Origin: Colletotrichum lupini
Taxonomy: Eukaryota; Ascomycota; Sordariomycetes; Glomerellales; Glomerellaceae
Assembly: GCF_023278565.1 (NCBI RefSeq)
Contig: NC_064672.1
Location: forward strand, 3,348,001 to 3,412,000
Direction: 5' to 3'
DNA: 64,000 nt
In this document: in pieces, positions 36,401-50,643 of the stretch
Layout of the letters: the number at the start of each line of letters is the position of its first letter
How positions within the stretch are numbered: position 1 is the stretch's first letter
Translations under genes and position numbers: made by a program
Notes under the pieces: generated by a model
The model's database searches: none
What the model saw: only the letters and a program-made list of their open reading frames with translations
Told to the model about the DNA's origin: nothing

Positions 36401-37561
36401 TCCCCCGACGGAGTAATTTACTGGGGCTGTACTATATATTACGTATTAGGGAAAACTAGGTATAATGCGCTCTATACCTAACTACTAACTAAAACTCCTA
36501 ACCTTCTGCTACCCGCTTATAGGGCGAGCTTTACCCACTCTAACGCGCATAGGACCTCCTAGTACTAGCCCGCGTGGGTAGCTAGGTCTAGTATAATCTA
36601 TTCTTTTATATAGGGATCTTAACGTCCGTACCGGCCCGGCTATTTATAGCGTTCGTATTATTACCTAGCTAAATTCCGTACTATTAAAAGGTATTTTATT
36701 AATCCTCGGGCGTATTTACGTTAGTTCCGATAATTATAGTATTGAGCTAGCCGAAGAGGGCGCCTAGCCCGGGAGGGGTAGACCTATTAATAAGTATTTT
36801 TAAAAAGTTCTAATTTACTAATTACTAACTATATACTAAGAGAGTAGATTCTTATCAAAGTAGTATTTTAACTAGCTAACCTTTTAATTAGTTATTTAAC
36901 TAGCTATTTAAGTAATAGTTTATATATATCAATAAGTTTATTTAGTAAATTTATTTAGTAGATTTATTTAATAAATTTATTTAGTAAATTTATTTAGTAG
37001 ATTTATTTAATAAGTTTATTTAGTAAATTTATTTAGTAAATTTATTTAGTAAATTTATTTAGTAAGTTTATTTAGTAAATTTATTTAGTTTAAATAAAGA
37101 GGAGCTTTAGGTAATATTAAAAGCGATAAGAATAAAAAGAATTTTTATAAGCTTTAAAAAGTAGTAAATATTAGCCTATTTAGCCCTTTTTTTAAAACCT
37201 CTACGTCGCTATTAAAGTTTAGAACCTCTATAATTAAGGGCTATTTTTAATTATTATAGCTAATTATTATAGCTAACTATTACGGCCGACCTCTATTATT
37301 AACTTTTTTAGCCAGCGCCGCTATATAAATATATTACTTAGCTTATTATTAATAAGTAGCTAAAAAAAGCAGCTTACCTATCTTAAATTAAATAGCGGTT
37401 TTTATATTAAAATTACTATATTATATTAAGCACGTACTTAGGATATATTGCGCGTATTATATAGTTAAAAAGTATATTATATTATATAATTTCCTTTAAA
37501 AGCGTAATCCCGTTAAGGTCGATCTTTTATACTTATAAAGCTAGAAGAAAATCACTATATA
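36401..37561 (+). mobile_element. Family Beta element, full length, largest minisatellite
   Basis: 1,161 bp, starting TCCCCCGACGGAGTAAT and ending AGAAGAAAATCACTATATA. The TSD is 12 bp, ACTATATAACGT (36389-36400) and ACTATATAACAT (37562-37573), with one G/A difference. The 36476-36740 part keeps higher GC than other copies. Confidence 0.87.
36934..37089 (+). repeat. 13-bp minisatellite, 12 units
   Basis: Twelve consecutive 13-bp units (AAATTTATTTAGT with A/G variants), 156 bp, in the Beta copy 36401-37561. This is the longest array of the family in the window. Confidence 0.85.
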
Positions 37562-38179
37562 ACTATATAACATAACGACGTATTTATTTTTTATTTTTAT
37601 TTTTATTAGCTACTCGGGTAATTTTTAATATCGGTTATACGGTATTAATATATAGTATTAGTAAATACTTATACTATCTCGTTAAACTATTTTTTAAAAT
37701 TTTCTATATTTTTAAACTTTCCCTTTTATAAAGTTTATAATTACGGATTAACAGCGATATTAAGTACCTAATACTATTACTTTATAAGCCTATACTTACT
37801 TAGCTAAGTTTATTACCCTCTAGGTAATAATAGCTTATAATAATATAGTATCGGAGATACCCTCGTTATTATTATTAAGTATAATACCGACCTTTTTATT
37901 ATTAATATTTACTACGCTTATAACTTCGACTTATATATATATATCCCCCTAACAGAGCAATCCGCCGGGGCCGTACTATATATTACGTATTAAGGAAAAC
38001 TAAGTATAATACGCTCTATACCTAATTACTAACTAAAATAGTAATTAACCGACTTAACTATTATCTCTTTTTTATTAACTCCTAACTTTTTATTATTTTT
38101 AATTACTTATTTATTTTTTATTTTTATTTTTACTAGCTGCTCGGGCGATTCTCAATATCGGTTATACGGTATTAACATA

Positions 38180-38369
38180 TATAAGAGATTAGGCTATGAG
38201 TACTTAACTAGCGAGGCTATAATATAGGTATAGGTATATTATAAGACTAAAGCTTATAAAGTCCTTCGTAAGGTCTCTACTTCTTAGAAAGTTCTTTTAT
38301 AATAAGATCCGTGTACCGGTCGCTGAGTTATCGGCGTCCTGTCGCTGGCCGCATCCCGAATCTATTATA
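38180..38369 (-). mobile_element. Solo LTR of the Gypsy element, lightly mutated
   Basis: A 190-bp complement of the Gypsy LTR, from TATAAGAGATTAGGCTATG to CCCGAATCTATTATA. The 5-bp TSD is ACATA (38175-38179) and ATATA (38370-38374). It lacks internal element sequence, so it arose by LTR-LTR recombination. CpA and TpG sites survive (for example CCGTGTACCGGTCGCTGAG), which makes it a good guide to the pre-RIP LTR. Confidence 0.88.
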
Positions 38370-38387
38370 ATATATAGTATTAATAAC

Positions 38388-39362
38388 CCTTTAGGGTCCG
38401 GTCCGCCTTACTAAGGGCCATCTTCGCCTTTATAAATAAGCTAGTCTATTAGGGTTAATATTAAGTTTTTATTATATAATAAACTTTATAATTAATAATA
38501 GCCGGCTATAAATATTAATAATCCTATTATAATATATTAATTACCCTTTTAATAGCCGAATACTACCCCTTACTTTCTCCCTTTATTTTATTTAATAATA
38601 ACCTCTCCTTACTACTATTCTTATTTAATATACTCGCTTATACTCTTTTTAAACTCCTAATTATATTATTAAGTTTAAGCTTATTTATACTGCTATATTA
38701 TATTAAAAAGGTATTAATAAGAGCGACGCTTATTATAATATATTTATCCGTTTTCTATAAGTTAATATTATTAATATAATATTTATTCAAATAGTCTTTT
38801 TATAGCTCGGGGTTATTTAGTATAATACTTATAAGATCGAACTTTTAGTTATTAAAGAAGCCCTAAGGGTTAACGAGTTATTAATAGCGTTTTAGTATTT
38901 TAATAAAATATACTTAAGGTAAATAGTTAGATAATAATAGTAATAATAATAATATAAAAGTGATAAACGGCGAGAGAAGCGTTTTTTAACTTTAATAAAG
39001 GAAACGAGGTAACGAATATATATATATATAAGTAAAGCTAAAACTGCGGCAGATATTAAGTTAATATTATTTAATAATAGCGACGAGGGTATTTCTAATG
39101 CTACTATTATAAGCTACTATACCTAAAAGGGTAGCTAACTTAGCTAGGTACGCAGGCTTATAAAGTAGTAGCGTCGGGTGCCTAATATTACTATTAATAA
39201 TCTATAGTTATAAACTTTATAAGAGGCAAAGTTAAAGAAAATCTAGAGAAAATAGTCTAGCGAGATAGTATAAGTATTTACTAATACCGTATATTAATAC
39301 TATATAAACGATATTAAGAATTACCCGAGTAGTTAGTAAAAGTAGAATATAAAAATAAATAT
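38388..39362 (+). mobile_element. Family Alpha retroposon, fourth level of the nest
   Basis: Starts CCCTTTAGGGTCCGG 18 bp after the solo LTR and ends GTAGAATATAAAAATAAAT. Flanks carry an imperfect 11-bp repeat (TAGTATTAATA and TAATATTAATA). It is about 975 bp. Confidence 0.78.
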
Positions 39363-42300
39363 AATATTAATATATACTTATACTATCTCGTTAAACTATT
39401 TTTTTTAGATTTTCTACCTTTTAAACTTTCCTTTTTATAAAGTTTATAATTACGGATTAATAATAATATTAAGCGCCCGATATTACTACCTTATAAGCCG
39501 CCTACTTAGCTAAGTTTATTACTCTTTAAGTAATAATAGCTTATAATAATATAGTATCGGAGATACCCTTATTACCGTTATTAAGTATAATACTAACCTT
39601 CTTATTATTAATATTTACTATATTTTTAACTTTAACTTATATATATATATATATATATATATTCATTATTTCGTTTTTTTTATTAAAATTAAAAAACGCT
39701 ATTTCTTTTACTATTTATTATTATTATATTATTATTATTATTATTAAATTATTTATTTTAAATATATACTATTAAAATACCGAGACGCTAACTTATTAAT
39801 TTATAAGGATATTTTAAAGACTAAAAGTTCGATTTTATAAATATTATACTAAAGGACCCCGAATTATAATAAAGTCGTCTTAAGGAATACGAATTAAATA
39901 TTATTAATTTAAAGATCCGAAATATATATATTAATATAAATATTACCCTTATTAATACTTAACTAATATAATATAATAGCTTCGAAATACTTAACTAACT
40001 CCCGAGTATTATCAATACTTTAGAATTACTATATAGGAATAAATTAGGAAGGATTAAAAAGAAAAATCCAATATTATTAAAAAAAGTAAAAAGTAAGGGG
40101 TAGTTTTTAGCTATTTAGAGAGTAATTAATATATTATAATAGCGGGGTCGTTAGTATTTAGTAACGGCTACGGCTAGTTATAGTTAGTTATAAAGTTTTA
40201 TTAAAGTACGTAATAAGAATACTTAATATTAACTTTAATAAACTAGCGTATTTATAAAAGTAAAGATAGCCCTTAATAAGGCGGACCGGACCCCAAAGGG
40301 TTTTAATTATTTATAAAACGAGCTTTATTAATTTTAATATATATAGGACTTTTAAATATTAACTCGTATAAATAGCTAGGTTTAGTATAATTTATTTTTT
40401 TATATAAGTATTATTATTACTTAGGGGGTCTTATAAGAGCTATTTAAGGTGCCGGTTTATTATTTTAACCCTATATACTTTTAACTTATTTATTATAATT
40501 ATTATAATTAAGCTAGCGTTAATATATTAAATCTTAACGTTTATATTAACCCGGCTATTTACGGTATTCGTATTATTACTTAGCTAAATTCCGTATTATT
40601 AAAAAGTATTTTATTAATTTTTAAGTATATTTATGTTAATTATAATAGTTATAATATTAAACTAGCCGAGGGTACTTAGCTTAAAAAGGATAGATTTATT
40701 AACGGGTATTTTCAGTTTTAACTTATTAATTATTAATTATATACTAAGAATAGAGTAAGTTCTCGTTAAGGTAGTATCTTAACTAGCTAACCTCTTAATT
40801 AATTATTTAACTAACTATTTAAGTAGTAGTTTATATATTAATAAGTTTATTTAGTAAATTCATTTAATAAATTTATTTAATAAATTTATTTAATAGATTT
40901 ATTTAGTAGATTTATTTAGTTTAAATAGAGAGTAGCTTTAGGTAATATTAGAAGTAATAAGGATAAAAATAATTTTTATAAGCTTTAATATAAAAAGTAA
41001 TAAATATTAACTTATTTAGCCCTTTTTTTAAAAAAACCTCTCCGTTACTATTAAAGTTTAGAACCTCTATAATTAAGGGCCGCTTTTAATTATTATAGCT
41101 AATTATTATAACTAACTATTACGGCCGACTTTTATTATTAACTTTTCTAATTAGCACTGCCGTAAAATAGCTTACTTATCCCGAATTAAATAGTAGTTTT
41201 TATATTAAAATTATTATATTATATTAAGCGCGTATTTAGGATATATTATATATATTATATAGTTAAAAAGTATACCCTATTATATAATTTCCCTTAAAAA
41301 CGTAATCCCGTTAAGGTCGATCTTTTATACTTATAAAGCCGGAAAAAAACCACCATATATATATATATTTATTACCTCGTTTCTTTTATTAAAATCGAAA
41401 AACGCTTCCCTTATTATTTATTATTATTATACTATTATTCTTATTATTACTATTATTATTAAATTATTTATTTTAAATATATATTATTAAAATACTAAGA
41501 CGCTAATTTATTAATCTATAGGGATACTTTAAGGGCTAGAAGTTCGATTTTATAACTATTATATTAAAGGACCCCGAACTATAATAAGGTCGTTTTAAAA
41601 AATACGGATTAGATATTATTAACTTAAAAATTCGAAATATATATATTAATATAAATATTACTTTTATTAATATTTAACTAATATAATATAATAGCCTCGA
41701 AATACCTAATTAATTCCTAAGTATTATTAATATTCTAAAATCGCTACGTAAGAGTAAATTAAAAAAGATTAAAAAAAAGAATCTAGTATTATTAAAAAAT
41801 TAAAAAGTAGGGGGTAGTTTTTAGTTATTCGGAAAGTAATTAATATATTATAATAGCGGGGTTATTAGTATTTTAAGTTTAGTTAGTATCGATAGTTACT
41901 TAATAATAACTATAGCTAGCTATAGTTAGTTATAAAGTTTTATTAAAATACGTAATAAAAATATTTAATATTAACCCTAATAAACTAGCTTACTTATAAA
42001 GGCGAAAATAGCCCCTAATAAGGCGGATCGGACCCTAAAGGGGGTTAATAAAGTATATTTAAAGTAGATAATTAGATAATGATAATAATAATAGCGAGGG
42101 AAGCGTTTTTAATTTTAATAAAAGAAACGAGGTAACGAATATATATATATTTATATAGTGGTTTTTTTCTGGCTTTATAGGCACAAAAGATCGACCTTAA
42201 CGGGATTATACTTTTAAAGGAAATTATATAATATAGTATATTTTTTAATTATATAATATATATAATATACCCTAAGTACCTACTTAACGTAATATAATAA

Positions 42301-42746
42301 TTTTAATATAAAAACTATTATATAATTTAAAATAAGTAAGCTACCCTGCGGTAGCGCCGGCTAAAAAGGTTAATAATAGAGGTCGGCCGTAATAATTTGC
42401 TATAATAATTAGTTATAATAATTAGAGGCAGCCCTTAATTATAGAGGTTTTAAACTTTAATAACGACGTAGAGGTTTTTAAAAAAAAGGGCTAAATAGGC
42501 TAATATTTACTACTTTTTAGAGCTCGTAAAGATTCTTTTTATCTTTATTACTTTTAATATTACCTAAAGCTACTTTTTATTTAAACTAAATAAATTTACT
42601 AAATAAATTTACTAAATAAATTTACTAAATAAACTTATTAATATATAAACTACTATTTTGATAAGAACTTACTCTACTCTTAGTATATAGTTAGTAATTA
42701 GTAAGCTAAAAATACTTATTAATAAGTCTACTTTTTTTAAACTAAA

Positions 42747-42936
42747 TATAATAAATTCGGGATACGGCCGGTAATAGGACGCCGATAACTTAGCGACCGG
42801 TATACGGATTTTATTATAAAAGAACTTTTTAAAAAGTAGAGCCCTTATAAAGGACTTTATAAGCTTTAGTTTTATAATATACTTATACTTATATTATAGC
42901 CTTACTAATTAAGTACTTATAGCTTAATTTTTTATA
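42747..42936 (+). repeat. 5' LTR of Gypsy copy 2 (190 bp)
   Basis: Begins TATAATAAATTCGGGATACG and ends TTAATTTTTTATA. It has the same length and layout as the LTRs of copy 1. Confidence 0.9.
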
Positions 42937-44399
42937 ATTCTAAAGCTTTTACTTTTATAGAGTAATTAGTATAAATAATAATAAATTACGGAAACGAACG
43001 GAACGTTAACGAAACGACGCTTAGCTATTAGTAAAAAGCCGTTAGTACTAACGAGCTATAGCTATCCGGAATCGATTACTTAACCTTATTTTATCTAAGA
43101 AAACGAGCTTATTATAGGGCAAGTCTTATTTAAATACTAGCGTTTATAAAAGAGCTAAATAAAAAAGATAATTAGGGTAGATTACTTTTATAAGCTAGTT
43201 ACCCCGTCAATACCCCGAAGACCCTATTTATTATAAACGGGGCGTTTATTAATAACTAATTACTAAACGTATAAGGTTAAGGTATATATAAAAGCGCGAG
43301 TAGTATTAAAATAGCTAGTTTAGTAGACCCTATAGGCCTAATAATAACCTATTTTTATAAAATAATAAAAATAATAATTAAAAATTAAAACTAAGAATGG
43401 TATTAATACAAAGAGCTCGTTTAATAACTTACTAAGCGGCTAATAATACGTTTAAGTCGACGAGAATACGAAAAGCCTCCTTTTTATAACTATAAACTAA
43501 TTAAAAAAGAGTTTATGAGTACCTAAGTAGTAAACTAAATTATTATTATAAAAGTAAGTAATAAGCTTTGTATAAAAAGTACTATAAAATAGTATATTAA
43601 ATAGGCCCTATTTAAAATATCCCTATTACTATAAACGTAATAGCGTAATTACGAGAAGAGCTTTTAAGATCCCCTCTCTTAAGGTAACTTCTTAGCGTTT
43701 ATTTATTAATAATACGTAGACCCCGAGACTTAAGAACGGGAATATTATAAAGAGCTAAGGATAAAGAGGCTAAAAGAGGGCTAGACCCTTACCTAGTTCT
43801 TTACTAAGTAGTTAGCGATTTATTATAACCTAAGTATAGAAAATATAAAGAATTCGAAAGTAGAGGTATATTAGTTCTTTTTTAAACTACTATTTTAATT
43901 ATAAGACGATTTAATTTGTTATAGGGTTTTAATTAAGAGAGTACGTAATATAGTTTATAAGGCTAATAAACTATAATCGTTAAATTAGTAAAAGGGCGGC
44001 GACTAGTTATAAAAGGATAGTAAGAAGAGGTTATATTTATTATTAAAGTAACTACGTCGAATGTCCCCCTTTTATAAAAAAAAGAGCAGGGAGAGCTCTA
44101 AGGGGCTAGGCTCTAGGGACTTATTAAGAGTAATATTATAAAAGCTATATAATAAGAGTACTTGCGCCGAGCTATTATAAAAGCGTTATAATAATAATAT
44201 TAAGTACTTTATATATAATAAAATAGGCTATATATTTAATAAGTATTAAAAAAATAAGTTAAGAAGTAGGGGCAATAATAAGCTAACGTACCCCCGATCG
44301 AAGCTAACGTTAATAACTATTTAACGGGTTATTATTAAGCTAAGAATTATAGAAATTAACTCGTTAAAAAATAAGTAGGTATAGGTAATATACCTAATA

Positions 44400-47300
44400 T
44401 ACTTATACTAAGTATTAAGAGGGTATTAATAAGAATAATTACGAAGGGTAGGGTAATAGTTCTACGAGGTATTACTAAAAAGCTAGTAGAAGTTAATATA
44501 GATATATACTCCGAGATAGATATTATTAATACTAGGCTCGTAACTTACTTAGGGTTAACCCCGGCTACTACTATAGCTCCCTCGTTAAGGGACTTTTAGG
44601 GTAAAGCCGTAGGCTAGGGGAAAGCCTATTAGTTAACGCTCTTTTTTATTAACTACTATAAGTAGTTAAGGAAGATTTAATAACTATTCGCCGTAGTTAA
44701 TAAGGATAAAAGAATAGTAAACCTCTTATTATCGTAACTATTAATAGGCTAGGAGGGTATTTATATTAATATAGTAATGAATATATAGTTATACGAGCCT
44801 ATTTTAGTTACCGAACTAAAAGTAATAGCTCGCAATATCGTTAAGAATTATAAGAGGGCGTATATATTATATATCGCTATTATAAAAAGTATTGCGGGGG
44901 TAATAGAGACTAAATTATAAGGGGGTTTATTACTAAAACTTTAATTAGAAATAGAGACGTTTAATAAGTAGTTAGTAAAGGGACCGTAGTTATATAGCGG
45001 GGTAAAATACTTTATTAACCTAGTTCTAAGTACTAAACTACTATATAGTCCTATTTATTTATTAAGTAAAAAATAACTTAATAAGCTTTGCGCGTATATT
45101 ACTAAGAACCTAGCGAACGGTCGTATTATATCTTTAGTTAGTAAGGCTAGGGTATTAATCTTTTTTATATTAAAAAAAAACGGTACGCTGCGCCTTTATA
45201 TAGATTACTATAAGCTAAATAGGATAACTATAAAAAATCAATACTTACTACTACTTATTAGCGAGCTCTTAGATAGGCTTCGCGGAGCAAAATAGATTTT
45301 AAAAATAAATATTAGGGATACCTACTACCGTATCCGAATTAAAAAAAAAGACCGATAGAAAATAGCGTTCCGGAGCTAATACGGTTATTTTAAATATATT
45401 ATTATACTTTTTAAGCTAACGAACGCACCCGCGACGTTTTAAGCGTATATTTACTAAGCGCTCGCTAACTTATTAAATACTTACTATATAGTATATATAA
45501 ACGATTTAATAATTTATTTAATAATAAAGGAGTAGTATACGGAGGATATTAAGAAGGTCCTTTAACGTTTACGTTTATACGGGCTTTTTACTAAACTATT
45601 AAAGTGCTCATTTTATTAAAAAAGGGTCGAGTTCTTAGGTTATATTATTATATTAAAAGGAATTAAGATTAACTTATTATAAGTGCGAACGATTGCTAAT
45701 TAAAAAGTACTAGAGTTTATTAAGGATATCTAAGTATTCCTAGGGTTCTATAACTTTTATTAGAAGTTTATTACTAAATACTTAGGTATCGTTATACCGA
45801 TAATAGTATTACTAAAAATAGAAAAGGGGTAAATAAGGGACTTTTAGTAAACTAAGGAAGTAAACGAGGCGTTTAATTAGCTAAAGGTCGCTTTTATTTC
45901 GGCAACCGTACTTACGTATTAGAACTTATAATATATTATATAAATAAAAACCGACGCTTTAGTTAAAGCTATTATAATAATCTTATTATAATAAGTTAAT
46001 AAAAAATAGCGACCCGTCGCTTATTAGTTATAGAAGCTTATAGATACGGTGTAGTAATAAGCTACGGGCTAATAAGAACTACTTATTATAATAAAAGGGC
46101 TAGAGTACTAGGCTTATTACCTCTAGGGCCTTTTATAAAAGTTTATAATCCTAACGGATTATTAAGTACTTAAAAAAGTAATCGGCGCACTAGCGCGGGA
46201 CCTTTAAAAAAGGCTTATAAAATAGGTATATAAACTATTAATATTTAATTTTAATTTAGAATACCGGCTAAAAAAAACGAACCCAGCGGACGGTCTATTT
46301 AAAAAGCTAGATTATATAGAGGGGGAAGTACTTTATAAAAACGTCCTCCTTACGCTAGCTTAGAAGCTACGTCTTATTAATAAACTACTACTTAACGTTT
46401 AGTAAAAGATAATTAGCTTAAAAAAATAAAATAATATTACTAAGGTATACGTTTAAGTAATTAAGGCCTCTTTTTACGATCCTAGCTAAATATTAGCTAG
46501 CTCTAAGGACGGGGAATCCTCTCCCCTATATTAATAGCGTATTATAGGGCGTATTAATAAAATAATAATAGTTATTACCGTAACGACTTAAAGTAAGAAA
46601 ATAAGAGAGTTATTAACGAACCTCGTTAACGGTTTATTAAGGATAAAAAAGAGTCGGATAGAGCTAAGGTTATTATATTAAAATAGTATATCTTACGCCC
46701 CGTTATAAAAGAGCTTATAAGGGGTAAAACGGTATTTACTTCTTATTTCTTATTAAAAATTAAGGAGCTTATTAGAGGACTATAAGCTAAAAACGAGTTT
46801 TATATATTATAATTAATAAGAGTTTGCGCTATAGTTAGCGAGCTAAGAGTATATTTACTTAATAAATAGAGTATATTATTTTTTAAAAAAAGACTTATTA
46901 TTTTTTAAATAAAGTCTCTTTAAATAGAGATCTTTTACTAATACTACGATAATTATAGGGTAGGTTATATAAGAGCTACGAAAACTCTTAAGCTAATTTA
47001 AAAAAAGTTTTATTAAGAAGATATTTAATAAAATATCTAAAAATACGTTAAGAATTATAAGTATTATTTAGGAGTTATAACCCTAAGATATAAGCCGTAC
47101 GGGTAGCTATAGTTATTATTATTACCCTTATACTTATTTTAAAAAATATTTATAAACTTTATTACGGGGCTATTACTAAGCGCTCGTAATAACGGCGCAA
47201 AGTATAATAATATCGTAGTTATTATTTATTATATAATAAAATTCGCAAAGTTCCTATTTATTATTAAAGTACTTAACGTAGTATAAATAGTAAATATCTT

Positions 47301-48200
47301 ATATTAAGAGGTTAAATATAAGTTCGGTATGCTTAAAAGTATTATTATAGATAGAGATAAGCTCTTTATAAGCGTATTTTAAAAAAAGTTTATTAAAAAA
47401 CGGGCGATACGTTACTAACTATTTACTACGTACTATTTATAAACGGACGGCTAAATAGAGCGAACTTATTAAATATTAAAAAAGTATTTAAGGATCTATA
47501 CTAAGGGCTTATTAAATAGGTAAGTAGCGTAGTTAGAAGAGGCCGAGTTTATATATAATAATAATTAATACTTTATTATAAAAATATCCCCATATATAGT
47601 ACTATATAACTATTACTCTAGGTATATTAAATATATACTTAATTATAAAGCTATAGTTTAGGGGGTTTAAAAAAGGGTTTAAAAAATTAAAGAGATTAGG
47701 GCCTAGGCTACGCGAGTATAAATATAAGTTTCTAAGAGCTAAGTAGCTTATTATAATAAAAAATATACCCTAAAAAAGTTTAATTATAAAGAGGTCGTTA
47801 GCTTATTAATAAAAAATATATAATTTAAAAATAATAAACTAGTACCGAGATATATTAAAATAGTAATAGCTAAAAGGGTAAGGAAATAGGCTTATTAAGT
47901 ATATTTACTAAAGTAATATTAGAGAATATATAATATTTTCTTAGTTTCCTAGCTTAAGCTATAAAGAAATTACTAAACGGTTAGTAATTAAATAGCAAAT
48001 CTCCCGGAGTTAGAGGACGAGTAAAACGTTTAAAAAGTTAAAGAAATCGTTACGATATAAGGTAAGGAAGGAAACTTATAATATTTTATTAAATAGACTA
48101 AGTAGCTTATTAAGTATAATATATAAGAGCTTATTAAGTATTTTAAAGGGGTAGTAGAAGTAGTTAATAAATTCGAACGTTATAAAAAAAGGGTATATAT
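44400..48200 (+). pseudogene. pol relic of Gypsy copy 2
   Basis: The same domain order as copy 1. Compared with copy 1 some codons are better kept, for example the RT text L-Y-I-D-Y-Y-K-L-N-R-I-T near 45195-45230, which still has the Asp that copy 1 changed to Asn. The two copies together therefore allow most RIP changes to be identified. Confidence 0.85.
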
Positions 48201-48449
48201 AAAATAAGATAATAAACGTTAAGTTCGTAGCGAAAGGTCGTTAAAAATAAATTAATTAATAATATATTATAGAACCCTTTTTATTTAGCTTAGTACAATC
48301 CTTAAAAAAAAAATAGTATTATAACCCTTAGTAATACGTTACTAAGAGATTACTAAGATCTAGCTATATAAAAAGAATAACTTATATAATATTAGTAATA
48401 ATAGTAGCGGCTCTAGCGTATATTTCTAAAACTTAATAATTAATAATAA

Positions 48450-50150
48450 TAATCCGCTTAGTAAATAAGAAGCGGGGAGGCTTTATATACGTACTTAGCT
48501 AACTATTTAGAATAAAGCCGTTAACTTTATTAATATTATAATAAGTAAAAGAGAGGCGGTTAAAGTTGCGCAGAGTATTATATATATTAATAATAGCGGT
48601 TTATAAAGCGTTTATTACTTAGTTACTATTAAAAGCTATAATAAAAAGCATAACGGGAGCTATAATAGGAGGTATAATAGGAGCTATAATAAGAGGCACA
48701 ACGGGAGATATAATAGGAAGCATAACGGGAGCTATAATAAGAGGCGGAGTAGGAGGCGAAGTAGGGGCCGTAATGCTATTATTATTAGTAATAGGTCGGG
48801 GACGGGGGACGTTATTTAAAGTAACGCTCTTATAATCTTAGTTAAGCTAAGGGACCTTAGTAATATTAATATTCGTAAAGAACTTAGTAACGTCGAACTA
48901 CTTATTATAACTTATAACTTTAATTTTAATATGAGTAATAGCTTTATTAAGCCGTTATAAAGCTTTTATTTAGAGCGGGAGGAGCGTAATATTAGCTTTA
49001 TTAAGATTTAAAATAATATAACTAAGGGCTAGGGTACCCTTATTTATACTAAAGAGAGCGTTATAAATAGGGGTCGGCGAGTTATTAATATTAAAATAGC
49101 GGCGCTTATTATAATACTAAAAAAGAGAATTTTCTAAGTTATTACCGAGCTTTTTAAATTTAATATCCTTATACTAGGACTTATTAAACTTAAACTTAAA
49201 ATTATCCCGCTCGTTATTATTATTAAAAATATAGTTAGTAATAAGAGTACGCTTCTTAATAAGAGTCTAAGTCTTAGGACCGCGGGAAATAGGAATAGCG
49301 CTATATATAATAATAATATAAATAAGTACTTTATTTATTAAAAACTTAGTAACGCGTTTATAAAAAATAAAGAAAATAAGAAACTCTTAGATACGTATAA
49401 TAATAATACCCTTAGAAGTCTCTTTATAATACTAAGCTAGAGCGTCGAAGTTATTTTATAGAGCGGTTATATAGCTATTATTACGAAAGTAAGCTAGCTA
49501 GAAGTAACTAAGGTAAAAAATAATCTTAGTCTTATTATTAATATTAAGGATACTAGCCTAAAAAGAGAAATTTAAGTTAGTAAAAAGAAAATTTACTAAA
49601 CGATTACTAATAACTTACCATAATTAAGATTAATAAGTTTAGATACTCGTAATTAGTAACGAGCTCTTAAAGAGTAGCCTATTTAAAGTAGACCTTTTTT
49701 ACCTTACTACCCACTAATAAGTTAGTAATATAAGTAATTACTTTCTCTTATATACTAATAATATAACTAAAAATATAAAAAATACGGCCGCGCTTATAAA
49801 AGTTAAGGCTACCCTATTTCTTAATATTACGGAACTCTATAAAAGTATTTTAAATAAACTAAGCGGCGCTATATAACTCCTCGGGAACTTAAGAAATATC
49901 GTTAACTAATATTTTAATAACGGATTAGCGAGGACTTAATAACTTATAGTAAAATACTTCTTTTTAGTAATTTAATAAATAATATACTTAGCGACGTAAG
50001 TACTAGCGATATAAATAAGCTTGTTAATATTATAATATAAATTAGCTAAGTAGCGTATATAAAAAGTATTACTACGGAGACTATAAAAGCCCTTCTTAAG
50101 ATTATATTTTATATTAAGTATATCCTAAATATATAAAATAATAAATATTT
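48450..50150 (-). pseudogene. Antisense coding relic with Pro-rich repeat, Gypsy copy 2
   Basis: The counterpart of 29060-30703. The minus strand from about 48775 to 48640 reads a tandem repeat with units like P-L-I-I-A-P-V-M-L-P, preceded by N-N-V-P-R-P-R-P-I-T. The plus strand of this stretch gives no comparable text. The probable start codon is ATA here (ATG in copy 1). The repeat is longer than in copy 1, so it varies in length like a coding minisatellite. Confidence 0.5.
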
Positions 50151-50643
50151 TAGCAGATACTTAATAATAGTATAGTAAGAGAGTCGTAATTAAGAAACGA
50201 TATAAAATTAGAATATCGTAAAAAGAAAAGTATAGTTATATAAAAAAGAATTCGCAAAACGGTTACTAAATAAAAAGAGAGAAGAAAAAGTAAATACGTA
50301 ATTAGTAACGGATAAAAAATCTTTTATTATAATTAATAGCTTAGTAATAATAATAACCGCGAGGTTAAGTAGGCTCTTATATATTACAATAATTAGAATA
50401 CTTTATTATAAATATATATTACTAACTTAGTAATTAGTCGGCGCGCTATTATTAAATAATAATAATAAGGTATTTATTAAATAAGGAAATAGGAGCAATG
50501 CTTTATTCCTAAGTAAGAAAGGATATTATTAACGCCTTACGGAATCTATTACGAATAACGACGTTAATAGCTTTATTATTAGCATTAAAAGAAAATATTA
50601 CGTAATAATTTTAAGGACTAAAGTTACGTAAGGGGGGAGTAAT

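Larger units (their letters stand above)
38108..40300 (-). mobile_element. Family Alpha retroposon, reverse, third level of the nest
   Basis: The TSD is 11 bp, TTTTAATTACT (38097-38107) and TTTTAATTATT (40301-40311), with one C/T difference. It contains a solo LTR (38180-38369) and a forward Alpha (38388-39362). Without these it is about 1.0 kb. Confidence 0.85.
37945..41358 (+). mobile_element. Family Beta element, full length, second level of the nest
   Basis: Starts CCCCCTAACAGAGCAATCC and ends GGAAAAAAACCACCATAT. It is inserted in the (AT)n tract of an Alpha, so the TSD cannot be measured exactly. It is split by a reverse Alpha at 38108-40300. Without that it is about 1.2 kb. Confidence 0.8.
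37581..42042 (-). mobile_element. Family Alpha retroposon, reverse, outer host of a four-level nest
   Basis: The T-rich tail complement begins near 37581 and the 5' end complement stops at 42042. It is split in its (AT)n tract by the Beta 37945-41358. Left and right flanks do not share a TSD: LTR element 3 sequence is on the left, and the middle of another Alpha is on the right. One junction has therefore probably been rearranged. Confidence 0.75.
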
